From Whalleya microplaca (lineage: Eukaryota > Ascomycota > Sordariomycetes > Xylariales > Xylariaceae): DNA of 64,000 nt. The DNA is taken from NCBI GenBank assembly GCA_022497155.1, contig MU385710.1, forward strand, positions 310,001 to 374,000, in the 5' to 3' direction. Made by a program: the position numbers and the translations under genes. The stretch's first letter is position 1. Each line of letters begins with the position of its first letter. Positions 13,601 through 26,370 of this stretch are shown piece by piece. Below the pieces are notes generated by a model. The model searched no databases, had not been told where the DNA came from, and saw nothing but the letters and a program-made list of their open reading frames with translations.

Positions 13601-16600
13601 CGCAAATTCGGAGAAAAAGTCTACGGAGATCTGCTGAAGACGTACATAAATAGAGCGGCCGCAGATTTTCCTTGCCCGGATAAATTAGCCAATCCTAGGG
13701 TGTTATCGTAGCTTATTATTTGCTGTTGCCAGCACCTCCGTCGCCGCAGGAGGCAAAACCGTTCCTTGTACGTCCCGAATTCAATCTTTGCCCGCGAGCC
13801 ATTGGCTCGTCAATTGGCCAGAGTAACATCAACTGACCCTGCAAAGGGAGGAAAAAGATTACACTTCATCAGTTGACAGTAGTTAACGTAACAGGCACAA
13901 TGTGAGTTTGTTTATGCGGCAAGACCAGAGCGAGTTAGTTTCCCGATCCATGGTGTGCATATGTGTGTCAGTGTGTGAGTGTGTGTGTGTGTGTCGGAGG
14001 GCGTGCCTTGCCACGTTTTTTATTATTCTGGCAACTCTGATGTTGGAGGTCTAGGCTGTTCGTCCATAGGCCGGTCTCGTCGCACAGTACGCAGGTAACA
14101 GTCCACAAAGCTCGCAGCCCGTCACGGTGGTAGCATTCATGCCTTGCTTCGGGACAGGAGGACAACGGGTGCCGGCTCGTAGATTTCATCTCACAACATG
14201 GAGTTCTAAAGGGAATAATGATAAGAGCCAGCTCAAAGAATGGGCCGTTCTGCATAATAGTGATAATAAGAGTCTTCAACCGAGTGCCGGCCGAGAGGTA
14301 TCTTATGCCGGACATATGATGTGTTAGGGGAATTCATTATTCCGTAAACTATTATCGGTTTCAGCCCAACGAGGTTGCATGAAATCAAGCATGCCCATGG
14401 CCACTTATAGGAGGCAAGGCTCTCGATGAGAGAACCTTAGGGGTCCCCCCAATTTCACATATGTAAGGCGTCTACGTCAGTGCCTGCACGTCAGACTCAA
14501 ATGGACGATATTCAGGAACCGAATCGAAAAACTAGCCCGTAAAAGGATAACATTTTCGAGCACAAGAGATAAAGTAGTGGCAAAGGCTGCGATGTTCGGC
14601 GGCTATCAAGCGTTGGCCCGACCCGCAGTAACGTGGAGTTAGAAGCAGATGGTGTATCACAGCTTGCATGCGCTGACACGCCTAAGCCTGGGCCGATGAA
14701 CGAGAGGGCCACCCTCTGACTGATGAGTGTACATATCAAAGCCTTCTAGAACTCGACGTTGGTGTTCGGGGAATGGTGTATGCAATAGAAGGGCATACTA
14801 TGATATATTGGTCTGCGCCTGATCGGAGCCCACCGTTACAGAGATGCAGAGAGAGATGCAGAGATGCGCAATGCTAGATATTAGGTAGACCCTGGGCGAA
14901 TTCCCGATTACCAATATTCACACTGCGTATGGCGCTTTGTATACCCGAAAAGGACTATTAGCTAGCTATAGTACGTAATATAGTGTGAGGCCTAAGAGAC
15001 CTCGCCTGTGGCCTGGACAACGGCAGAACGGACACTAACAGACTTTCAGCAGACTGCGTATCCAGCGAACCTAATCACTGGGTCGTGTATTCGCAAAGAC
15101 GGGCAAGACGGGCAAGACGGGATGCATACATGTACTGACCTAACCTAATAACGTCCATGCAAGAAGTCGAGTCCACTGGGGGTTCTTAAGTTTCGATCGA
15201 CTGCTGGTGATAGCACGCACGCATACGTCCATCCACATATGTACATACATACATACGCACTATACTAGTACGCATGTATGTGGTATGGAGGTAGTATGTA
15301 GGTAGTATGTATGTACGTATGTATTCTAGGATGCAGTAACATTATTGGCAAAGTGGGCATAGTGCAGATATAGACAACACCAGAGTGGTCGAGACGAGGG
15401 ACGACGATGTGCCTGCAGGCCGCTAGGGACTGATTGAGAAGAGCAGCCCCCATCGACCTTCATCTAACCTGGGCAGCGTCCCGCCGTGCGGCGTTTGCCC
15501 CTCGGTCGCCTTCTACATATACGCAGTGGCACAGTGGGTAGGTAGGCAGGCTGGTAGGGTATGTAAGTAGATAGCCCCTCCAAGGGTCCTCGGTCTTCAT
15601 CCATACCATAACATAACATAACAGACAGACACAGTGGGTGGTTAGTTAGGTACGCAGTAGATAGATGGATCATGGATGGATAGTTGGAGCCTTGCTGCAA
15701 GTCGAAGGGTCGGGAAGAGTCAACCTCTAGTCGGTACCAGAAACTCGATTTCGCCGAGTTCGCTCCGTACGTGAAGGCAGGCAGGTATTCTTAGAAAGGA
15801 GATTTCCTCGGGTAATCCCACTATAAGTAATAAGTAATAAGTAATACATACAATACTTCTTATTACGTAGGCGTCGTAAATAATATTGAATGACGAGAAA
15901 AGAGCTGAAGAGATATATACATATTATAGTTGCGATGGAAGGATGGCGATAGATAATATGCCAAAGAAGGAGAATAATATCCGAGACAACCACGAATAGA
16001 GAGAGAGACTATGACAGACCGATAATAACCTGTTATGGCTGAAATTATGAACAACATAACCGGAACTTGACGACGTTGAAAAGAGAGTCGATGCAACTCT
16101 AATGCAACCTGAAAGTCATTGGATGTCAGGATGTCAGGATGTCTGGATGTCCAGTGTGTGTTCGAATTGAGAATTGACATTGGAAAAAAGGCTAGGAAGA
16201 TCTGTATAAGTCCCCTGTCGGCGGGTAGGTACTTGAGGGATCGGTACAGGATACTCCGATGGCACCGCGCTCCCACTATATTTCGACTGCACCTTGTGAC
16301 CACAGGGCCAGTCCCCGCTGTGGGTATTAGCCCTGGCGAGTCTCCATACGAGGACCAATGACATCACAGCTACTCACGGCGACCCTGCCTCAGACTTCCC
16401 TGCTGGTAAGCAAGATGCCCTGAAATTGGTGCCTCGCGCTTGCTCAAGATCAGGCCACCTGAGAACGCCGAGGGGTAGGTAGAGGTACCGGAGGGGATTG
16501 TACCCTCAGCGGCTCTTGGCCGTATCAAGTGACCTGCTTCGTGAACTCACAGCCCACCAACATGTACCTACCCACCTACCCACTTACACAGTATGCCTCA

Positions 16601-18067
16601 CAGTATGTACATACCTACCCACCCTGCCACCTCCCCCTAAGCTCGACGACTGGGCGCTGGCGAACCTGCCCTGGACGCTGGATGCTGAATGCTGGATCTC
16701 CCGGGCCACGGGCCACGGGCCACGGAATACGGAATCACACTGTGGCGACGTGCCTTTGGCCCTTTTTGCAGCGCCGTTTTGCGTGGGAAGGGGTTCATCA
16801 AATCCATCAATCAATCCATTGCAGCAGTGCAGGTGACAATAACCTGATCTATCTTTATTACACACCCAACCCAATTAACCCAATTGAATTATTTTCCAAT
16901 TCAGGGCTCGATTGGCATTCTCGAATTCTCCATTTACATACCATTATTTTCAAGTGATTAGTCAATGTTGGTTTTTTTTTTTTGACTTTTCGAGAGCTTA
17001 TGACATAGCAGCTGCATACGTAGGCTGTTACTATTCAGCTTAGACCATTGAAGGTTCACTCACGTACGCACCGTGCCTACGTACAGTACAGCATAATACA
17101 GTATACTACCGTATTAGGCGACTGGGCCTATCAGGCTATCAGCTTACCTACCCACGTACCTCTTATACATACTACATGTACTACTACTACTACTAGGTAC
17201 TTACTGTACCTAGCTAGCTCCAGTGTTCGAGCTCCAGCAAGCAGCACTTTTGCAGCACATTTCCCTCGCGTTCCCGCTGCCCCTCCATCCAAACCTGGGT
17301 TCTCTCTCTCGAAGCTCCCCTCGCTCCCCTCGCTCCTCTACCGATAACATAGGATAACCTACAGATTACATACGCAAAGTACCTACAGTACGCAGTACAT
17401 ACAGCCCACCACAGCCCACCACACCTAACCAATACCAATCCACCCGTTCTGTGTCAATTTCCCTCTGTCCCTCTCTCCGTTCCCCTCCATCCTCACCTCC
17501 TACTTACTGCGTCTCTCTCCAAATCTCCCCACCATCAATCAGACATCAGACAGACAGACAGACCGTCCAGCTACCTCCCAGCGACCTCTACCTTACCTCT
17601 CCCTCCCACTGGCGCACGGAGGGACGAACGTAAGGACGTACGTACATACTGGAATACACCACTGACCGGTACCATACACTACACACTTACACACCACACA
17701 CATCACACACACAAGCACACACACTCACTTCCCATCCATCCATCCACCCATCCATCCCTCTTCCTCCCACTTACACCCAACCCAAACCCCAATCAACCCC
17801 TCGATTCTCCTCGCCCGCCGCCTCCGCCCGCCGTCGAGTCTACCTCGGACCACGCTGCAAAACACCACACCTAGGACAAAAAACAAAAAGACTAAAAATA
17901 GGTGGCGATTGTTGTGAACTTCTCTTGAAGCTCCCATATCGAAGAACAAGAAGAACAAAAAGAACAAAAAGAAGCAGCAGCAGCAGAACAATCTGCGGTA
18001 GTAGACGGTTGGGCCCATCCCATCCCTCCCGCTTCTACACCTCCTCCTCAATCCCGCCAATTCAGTC
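4626..18067. other. 13.4-kb gene desert
   Basis: No convincing coding region in six frames. 4.6-8 kb is AT-rich. From about 8 to 16 kb the composition is more balanced and CpG-containing, so it does not look like heavily RIP-mutated repeat DNA. Short frames (for example 5469-5735 minus, 6415-6627 minus with an N-terminal hydrophobic stretch, and 9481-9837 minus) have no recognisable domain or splice context. The last 1.5 kb is a C/T-rich leader with CATC, CACT and CTAC microsatellites in front of the zinc-finger regulator, probably its promoter and 5' UTR. Confidence 0.5.
13971..13994. repeat. (GT)n microsatellite
   Basis: Nearly uninterrupted GT dinucleotides with one GA interruption. Confidence 0.85.
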
Positions 18068-21000
18068 ATGTCCAATCCATCGCCGCCCGCCACAGTTTCT
18101 GGAAACACCGCCGGCAACGATGACTCTGGTATGGCCCCTCCACTCTAAAGCTTCCGTTCTTTGTGTCTTTGCCCTCACTCTCTGCCCGCTGTCTACCCTC
18201 TGTCTACCCCTCCATCCATCACTCACTCCATCCATACATCCATCCCTCTACCTCCGACCTGCCCCTCCATCTACATACTGTATTGTATATACGATACAGT
18301 AGCTCACTCAATCACTCACCTTCACTCTCACTCGCTCACTCACTCACTCGAGTGCTCGAATGTTGTTTGAATATTCCAATGTTCCAATGTTCCAATGTTT
18401 CAATCTTCGAGTGCTCTGATGTATTCAACTCTCACAATGTTATACTATACTCACTCATATACCCCGCCATAAAGCTGGCTATGCTTCTTCCACTCTCTAC
18501 TCTATCTACTCTCTAATCTACTTTACTCTCTTCTCCTTTGCTCCCGCTGTTTCCATGCAAAAGTGAGTGAATGACTTGACTGACCTCGTTCTCCCCCATT
18601 GTAAAGCTTCGTCGATCACCGTGAACACCACCAAGGCTCCTCCCGCGCCCTTCCCTCCGCCCAAGACCGACAAGCCTCGTCCTCATGTCTGTGCCACTTG
18701 CCAGCGCTCCTTTGCCCGACTGGAACACCTCAAACGTCATGAGCGCTCCCACACCAAGGAGAAGCCGTTCGAGTGTCCCGAATGCACGCGATGCTTCGCG
18801 AGGCGTGACCTGCTCCTGCGTCACCAGCAGAAGCTTCACCAGACGACCACCCCCTCGTCGCGCCCGAGGAACCGCCGGGAGAGCACCAGTAGCACCGCCA
18901 CCGCCCAGAGCCGAGCTCGAAAGAACAGCGTAGCGAGTACAAGCACCTCCGTACCAGCCGGGAATGCCTCCATGCGGCCGAGGGCCAACACCATCAGTCA
19001 TGTAGACGGCAACCATGTGCAGATGATTGCGGCTGCGAATGCTTCGGTGGCCAGGACGCAGCAGCAGCACATGCCTCTCACCCACAGCCGGCACCAGAGC
19101 CTTGTGGGCTTGTCCCTCAATCACAATATGGACCATGGGTTCAACGGGATGTCCTCGGTCATGGGCCAGAGGGGGATGAGCCATGGGCTCCCCAAGCTGG
19201 AGACTCATGGCATCAATAGTATGGACTACAATGCTGGCCTGCGCACCGCGCCCCCCTTGCCTTTCCAGCCGGACTTTGATCTGGAGAATTTCTGGTTTAG
19301 CCAGCCTCACTCGACCATCAACCCGAATGCTCTTCACTACAACGAGTCCCCCCATTCCATGTCCATTGATCCCACGTCTCCCTTTGGCAATGGCGTGGGA
19401 GACATGTCCGGCACGCACATTGATGATAGCTTCGACTGGCTGACCGGGTTTGAGCATCAAATGTCGTTCAATAACCCGGGCGAGAATGCCGTTGACGGTT
19501 CTTCTCCCTCTGCCATGAGTAACACGAGTCAGAGTGGTATTAGCGACGTCATGCTGGATGGCTCGAATAATACCTCTGTGACGACTGCGACCAGCTCCAT
19601 GTGGCAGCCGGCTGTGATGGGCCCTCCCCAAATGGCCACTCCTTTTTCCATGGAAATGAGCAATACGGTGTTTCCGGATCTTCTGAGCGGGGCTCCCGTT
19701 TCTCCCCAGCCGTCTTCCCAGAAGACCATGAATGATATTTATTTTTCGACGCCGCCCCCATCCATGAGCTCTCTGAGCCCTTCCGTCATGCCAGGTCTGA
19801 CCACCCAGAATATGAGCCAGACCCTCAACTTTGAGACGGGCCCGGAGACTCCCACGTCGATTAGCGCTGTTCACCAAACGTATTCCCCCGTGACAACCAT
19901 AACGGATACCACGCGGAACGCGATCGTCAGTTCCTTGTCACAATGCGCCCCTTTCGGTAGTCGAAAATACTCCTTCACTTCGCCCAATTCACCTATATCC
20001 CCACAGTTGCAGACCACGCCGGACAGCGCACCTGAGAATCTGAAGAACTTACCGAGCACCCAGGATCTCCAGCGATACGTCGCCAGCTATCTTCGATATT
20101 GCCATCCGCACCTCCCGTTCCTACACATTCCTACCTTGTCGTTTGACGTCCCCTCCACCTCGGCCAATGGGCGATCTAACACGGTTGGTGGCGGTGGCTG
20201 CCTTATTCTTTCGATGGCTGCCATTGGTGCTCTGTATGAGATGGACCATACACAGTCCAGGGAACTGTTTGAAATGGCCAAGAAGATGATTCAACTCTAC
20301 TTGGAGGAGCGACGAAAAGCCGATATGCGAAAGGCCGATTTCCGCAGGACCCCGTCCTCTGACCAAGGATCGCAAGGGCCCGAGTCTTTCATCCATACCC
20401 CTCTATGGTTAGTACAGGCTATGCTCTTGAACGTAGTGTATGGGCATAACTGCGGTGACAAGATTGCAAGTGATATTGCCTCTACCCACTCGGCCGCCCT
20501 GGTCAGCCTTGCACAGGCTGCCGGTTTACTGCGACCGATGCAAGTAGATTCCGCTGACGCTAGGGACATTCAAATGAGTGATGCTGAAGGCAGTTGGAAC
20601 GGTGGAATCAAGGTCGAGTCGGAGGAACAGGCTGAGTGGCTAGCGTGGAAGACGATGGAGGAGCGGAAGCGAACCCTCTACGTGATCTTCATTCTGTCGA
20701 GTCTTTTGGTAACTGCTTACAACCATACACCGGCATTGACGAATTCGGAAATACTGCTGGATCTCCCATGTGACGAGGAATTCTTTGCGGCGGAAAGCGC
20801 CGCGGCATTCCAGCTGAAAGGCGGCGTGCGTGCTGCCGGGCATAACCGGACCACGTTCCACGAAGCTCTTGGTGAGCTGCTTCGCGCCAATGAAAAGCAG
20901 CAGAAACTCGTCTTTGGTAGCTCCCAGCAATCATTTGGATCGGCGGTTCACATGAATGACCTTCCTAAGAGTGAACTGAAACCTAGCACCCTGGGCTGTT

Positions 21001-22117
21001 TGGTGTTGATAAATGCGCTTCATAATTACATATGGGAAACCCGCCAACGCCATCATAACAAGGTATGGACGAACGAAGAAACCGAGAAGATGCATCGTCA
21101 CATTGAGCCGGCTTTGAAGGCGTGGCAATCCGCCTGGGCGAGCAACCCGCACCACAGCCTCGAGCGGCCTAACCCATTCGGAATGGGACCGTTGTCGGCT
21201 GATGCCATTCCTCTGCTCGACCTGGCGTATATCCGGCTTTTTGTCAATATGTCGCGAACTAAGGAGAAGTTTTGGCAGCGAGATTGGGATGGTCTTGCTG
21301 AAGAGCTTGCCCGTGGCGATGAGATTGTCCAGCATGCCGAACACTCGCCCTCGTCAAATGCAGAGTCAACCACTGATCCTTCCGATGCCTCTGCCACGAG
21401 CTCAATATTTGTCGACTCACCACCTACGCAGCCAACGTCACCCGAATTCAGCTCGGTTAAATTTCCTTCGACTGGATTAACACAACCCCAACCCCAAGGT
21501 CAAGCAAATGGCCGAACAGTTTCTCGCCGGGAGAAGCATCTTCGCAAGGCAGCCTTCTACGCGGCAGACTCCCTGTCCATGTCTGACAAATTAGGTGTGA
21601 CGTACGCGGAATTTACTAGTCGGGAACTTCCAGTGCAGTCTGCAATGTGCTCTTTCGATTGTGCTCAAGTCCTTGCGGAATGGATGGCTACGCTTCAAGA
21701 CCGTGTTGGGAGATATTTGGGAATACTTGGAAAGGATGACGTCGACTTAGGAGGAGTCCCTGCGATAATGCTTCTCGAAGACGAGGATGTCAAACTGATC
21801 CACAAGATCCAGGAACTTCTGTCTAGCGCTGAGATGAAAATGAACATGGACATCGTGCATGGCAACGGCAGCCTCGATTCCCGCCTCCAAATGGACAGCC
21901 ATGGTGGATATGCGACCAAGATCATGCGAGTCACGGCGTATATGCTTGACAAATCCGCCGTGTGGCCAGGTCAGTAATGAAGAGAGATGTTCAACTAAGA
22001 AAATCACAGGGATTGCTAACTATAATCTTAGTGCTCCATCTGATGGCGCGGTGCCTCGAGAGCCATGCGAACTTCATGGCGTCGCGTGCCGATAAGTCAG
22101 TTTTGGCTAGTGAGTAG
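18068..22117 (+). CDS. amdX: C2H2 zinc-finger transcription factor, AmdX-like
   Basis: Exons 18068..18128, 18607..21969 and 22032..22117 encode 1169 residues. Exon 1 gives the start [12 protein letters not shown] and joins to [10 protein letters not shown] through a 478-nt intron (GTATGG...TAAAG). The last intron (62 nt, GTCAGT, branch GCTAAC, CTTAG) replaces an early stop with the tail [11 protein letters not shown]...VLASE. Two adjacent C2H2 fingers lie at about 49-69 and 77-98 (CATC...H...H and CPEC...H...H). A long Ser/Thr/Asn/Pro-rich linker follows, then a C-terminal fungal-specific transcription-factor middle-homology region (about 510-1000). The pairing of Adr1-type fingers with that region matches ascomycete regulators annotated as AmdX, which act in the nucleus; the symbol rests on family resemblance. 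The first intron and leader are full of microsatellites, so transcript starts may vary. Confidence 0.88.
18361..18411 (+). repeat. short tandem repeats inside TF intron 1
   Basis: Four imperfect copies of an 8-9 nt unit (CCAATGTT) in the 478-nt first intron of the zinc-finger gene, preceded by a CACT tract. Read directly. Confidence 0.7.
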
Positions 22118-22982
22118 GGATCTAGGCTTAACGTTCACAAAAGCAAAAGTACACCCCTCCAGAAAACGCCATTTTGAGGCTGCGGGTACGCCCGTCTATC
22201 GATGGACCTCATCCATTCAGGAACTAGCCCGACATGGGAAGCGCATTTCTCAGAGGGCACACCAGGTCAAGCAGCGAATGCGGGCCGGGCCCCTTCGGCC
22301 TCAAGGAGGCTAACCCAAAAGCAGTGCCAGGAAGATTCCGAAGCCTTCCTGGCGGACTCCCACGTCCTGCTCAAGCGGGACATTCAAAACGGACGCAAAG
22401 CAGGCCGGCCCTATGCAGCCGGGTCACGACTTGTACATATGTGGTTTTCACGAGACAAAAGGAGAAACGTAGCATGTTGATACGACCGAGAGTTTTATAA
22501 GGGGGGGGTTTTATTGATTGACCTGACGAGAAAATCATATATGGGGGAGGGGAGGGGGGAGACAAAACGGGTGGGCAACATCCGAGGCACGATTTCTGAT
22601 CTGACATGACGATCCGCGGTGCGGTGCGTTTGACGGTTCTCGAAATATATGAGTACCAAGCAAGCTCTTACTTAGAAATGCGCCCACGATTTGGGCGGAC
22701 TTAACTTACGACGTTACGGAATAACGCGATGATTTCAAACGCTCCAAGCTTATAACAATTACAACAGCCTTGACGCCGTTGCCGTGACGGCAGCGGCGCG
22801 TATTAGGTACTGGGCCTCGAGCACTGTCGAAGAGGAGGGGTTTGAGGCGGGCAAGGTGGGTGGTCGAAGAGAGGAGGCAGGGAGACAGGGAGGCAAGGGA
22901 AAATTCAAAATAAAATATACAAAAATAAATATGAAAATAAAAATATCCGCGATGATGGATGGGATGGCTTGCGATTGCGGTT

Positions 22983-22998
22983 GGGGGGGGGGGGGGGG
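22983..22998 (+). repeat. poly-G run (16 G)
   Basis: Sixteen consecutive G bases in the region downstream of the zinc-finger gene. Length may vary between clones or assemblies. Confidence 0.9.
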
Positions 22999-23462
22999 TA
23001 GACACACTTCTATGTGCCCTTGGGGGTCCCCCTTTTTTGTATCCCACGTCGCTGGTTCGATCAATCGATCGATTTGGGTGATTGATCTGTATTGGTTGGT
23101 AGGCAGGCAGGCAGGTAGGTAGGTAGATATACCTTTTCCGCGGCGACCGACCGAACGGCTAGCCAGATGGGAATGAGAGTATACATACATACATTACAGA
23201 TACATTGCATATACATACGTACGTGGTGAAACAGATGAGAGCCTGTAGGAATTGATCGTGAGGAAAAGAGAGAGGGGGGTTGATCGATGCTGTGGTGCCG
23301 TGGGTTGTGGGTTGGTTGGTTGGTTGGATCTGTGGTGGGGGGTAGCTACCTTTTGGAGAGTAGAGTATGAGTATATTAGCTTAGCTTAACTCTTGCCTTA
23401 CCTTAGCTTGCCTTCACTTGCCTTACAAATCTTGCCTATGTCTTGGAGTATGCTGAGGACGT

Positions 23463-23498
23463 GATGGTGATGGTGATGGTGATGGTGATGGTGATGGA
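23463..23498 (+). repeat. (GATGGT)n hexanucleotide repeat
   Basis: About six tandem units. On the opposite strand this would read as poly-His in a short frame, which I take to be fortuitous. Confidence 0.88.
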
Positions 23499-25388
23499 AG
23501 TATGGCATGCGTACGGCTGGCTGGTTATTGGGTTGTAACGGTACTGTTGGCTGAGGCCTCGCGGAGTGGAGAAGGGGGAAGTGCTTAGGTAGCCCAGACA
23601 GAGGAGGGCAGTGAGTGCCTACCATGGTAGTTCAGGTCTTTCACGGGGCATGATGGGTGGTCTTACGAGTTATATGCTAGATAGGTAGTAGTCTACCTAC
23701 GTAGCTGGAAAAGGGGGTTTCAGCCACGACGCGCTTCAACTGGTATTATGTAGCTGCACATAAATAAAGGAGTTATAGGCTTTGGGATTTAGCTTTATAT
23801 ACGCCCGGTTGCTTTCCCACGCTTCTTCGTTATTATATTGTATATTCCTTGCGTATACGGCATTGTTCGTTTAGCTTCCTTGGTGTAATTTCTGTCCTAA
23901 CTCGAGATCGAAACATGCTTGGAAGTATCCAGCGATAGCCACTTTTTGTGTCTTGTTTTAAAATGCTAAGGTGCTTGGAAGAAAGCAATACATCGATAGT
24001 GACATAGTTATGATCACAGTCAGAGATTTCAAGCCGTTTTCTTTGTAGACAGTCATGGACCGAGGTTGCCAGACCATTCTACATAGCCCTCTTTCCATCA
24101 GTACCGTCATCTGTCCTCCAGTACATCTTTACTAAGCTACCGGCCCGGCTATATCAGGTGCACCAGCCCAAAGGCATTCTTGGCTTATTTCAATCGAAGT
24201 GTTCTCTGGTGGCAACGGGTAGGCACAAAGAAAGACAAAGCAAAGCATGTCGGTCCCTCGTGGTAAAGGCGCGCGCTTTCATGATGGATGTTTGCTGTGT
24301 AAACAATGCCATTAGACATTTTACACGAGAAAATGCCCCGACAATGCCTACGTCTCTGGTACTTATGTAATCGTGAACACAACCATTGTCAGCTTTATTC
24401 CACAGCACCATTCACATACACGAGTAGCAAGTTTTTAAATTGCTGACGTCTTTTTTTGTGGAATCTTTATATATTTGCAAGCCTGCGGTGTCTGGTTTCC
24501 AGGGACCAGAAAGAACACATCCCAAAACTCAACATCCTATATATATATCAAGTATATCCATCAATCTTCAGAACTAACTTAGTGAAACTCAAGTTTCGCC
24601 ATGCAGCCACTCACAAGCATGCTGTCCGTGTTCGCAGAGGCCATGGTTGGAAGTCTTGACAAGTCGATTGGGACGGCACAGCCTCTGCCAGAAGCTGGGC
24701 CGTTCCTGCAGCGTGGGCCAGACCAGGTTTGTCCACAGTGCCATAGACTGTATTGGGTATGCTGGTGCAACACGGAAGAGCAGGATAATGTACTTGACCA
24801 TGAATGTTGATACGTTGAGGAATTAAAACAGCGCTACATGGTCTCTGTGGAACTCATAATGTTTGGATGTTACATGTATAATTTCAATTTTGATTTACTT
24901 TATATATCACTATTTAGGTAGCTAATGAGAGAATTACATCTATACATATGACAAAGGCTACTCATAAGAGGAAAAAGTATTCGGCAAAGGTCAACTTCCG
25001 CGTCCGTAATTTGTAGATAAAGTACCTAGTAAAGAAAAAACACCTAACATTCCAGGTCAAACCACCAATTTTCTTACATTTAGAGAAAGAGGCAGCGTGG
25101 CGTAGCATTGTGATTTCCACTATTGGAAGAGCATTTACCACTAAGCTGAATAAATTTGGCAATCCCGCCACCAGTGACGATCAGCGAAAAAAAGGGGTTT
25201 GCCCAGGTCTTAGTAGGTAGTAGAACCCCCTATTCGCCCCTCCTAATTTGACTGCCTACATTATCAAATAAGTAGTCTTGGTATAGCGCGCCATTTACCT
25301 GCATCGTTCTCTCACTTAACGAAATGTCGTGTTGTCTCCACGAAGTTCACGCAATTGTGAATGATAACTATAGTCGACAGACTGGAGC

Positions 25389-26370
25389 TCAACGTAAGTG
25401 GAATCGAATTGATAGGACACCTGCGTCCTGTCCCACTGAGAACGTACAGCTACGGGAATGAATGTCTTCAAAGCTGGCGACATGACCTTGGGATTCTGAG
25501 ATAGCTGCTTTGGTGGGCAGTCATTTACCTCCAAGAGGTTTGGGTCCAATAGGGCCCTGCACGGAGAATTTCAAGCGAGAATCAAGATGTCTCCTAAGGG
25601 ATAGCAATGCTGATTGTGATCTTGCGGCGACGCCCTTAAATACTACAAAGACCACCGGCATGCAGGAGCAGATGATCCCAATGTTCAACTCGACAACCCT
25701 AGATTACGGTTAGTCAGTCAAAAATCGGCCTAGATCTGACTGAGTGTCTCCTACCCCAATGATTGTACCAAGACTCCGTGCCAAGTAGGGTCTGGTGTAG
25801 CCGAAGTTAAGAGTTTTAATCGATAAACGATTCCAGTGATAGAAAACGCCCAACCCCCTAGATAACGTTAGCAATGTTGATGTAAGGCTTCGAAGTATTA
25901 GCTATTACAAGAGACCAAGAAGAAATATTCCAGCAATACCAAACTTTTTCTTAAGAGAAAGTTGTAGCTGAAGGATCATTGTTAGCGGTAGAGTCAGAAC
26001 GTAAAGGTCGGTCCAGGAGGTAATAAATCCATAGTGAGTGTTCTGTTTCACGGAGTTGTCTAAAAAGCTGATCAAAAGCAAGATTTCGAAGAGCTCCTAG
26101 TAAGATGGTCAGATAAAGTGAATGCGAAAAGTAAGAAACTGTCACGTTTCAGTTGGAAAGGGTGAAGTAGGTAAGCAGCCCCTTTCTTAAACTTGAAAGA
26201 AGGTTGGTTGATGTTGCAAGCTACAAGATATTAAATATTCCTAGGAATGGTATGAAGTATGACATTAGTTAGTATTCGTATAGACAGTTCATCTGTAGGC
26301 TGACCATAATAGGGTAGCCTAGAGGCCACCACATTCTGGCCAGTACGCTGTTATAATGTTATTGGTCAGT
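25389..26370 (-). CDS. rhodopsin-like (Pth11-type) seven-TM receptor, 3' part
   Basis: Fungal rhodopsin-family integral membrane protein, traced from about TM5 to the stop. Readable parts on the minus strand: an AYWPECGG segment near 26360-26340 like the extracellular loop before TM5; then an exon to 25916 with SWTDLYVLTLPLTMI (TM5) and KKKFGIAGIFLLG (TM6 start). Exon 25857..25755 has WAFSITGIVYRL and DPTWHGVL; exon 25698..25529 has VVELNIGIICSCMPVV (TM7); exon 25486..25389 has a cytoplasmic tail ending in stop. Exon phases agree (g+gg, gg+g, g+gt). The TM6 donor is a weak GTCTCT. Introns are short (58, 56 and 42 nt). The family includes Pth11-like surface sensors. TM1-TM4 exons must lie upstream, toward 26.9 kb, but I could not fix them, so whether the gene is intact is unknown. 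Confidence 0.55.

Larger units (their letters stand above)
22118..25388. other. intergenic, simple-sequence rich
   Basis: 3' flank of the transcription factor and 3' flank of the receptor gene. It contains a poly-G run, AGGC/AGGT and GGTT tracts and a hexamer repeat, listed where distinct. A 69-residue frame at 24601-24810 with three CxxC/CxC-like cysteine pairs is the only open frame that looks at all protein-like; it has no recognised family and I do not call it. Confidence 0.5.

Noticed and set aside
18513..19877. 454-residue minus-strand open frame
   Set aside because: Lies entirely antisense to the zinc-finger gene; basic low-complexity composition from the biased codons of the true gene; no domain.
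23398..23625. Poly-His frame
   Set aside because: Caused by the GATGGT hexamer repeat; no other coding character.
24601..24810. 69-residue Cys-containing open frame
   Set aside because: No homology recognised, no promoter or splice evidence; could be real but unsupported.
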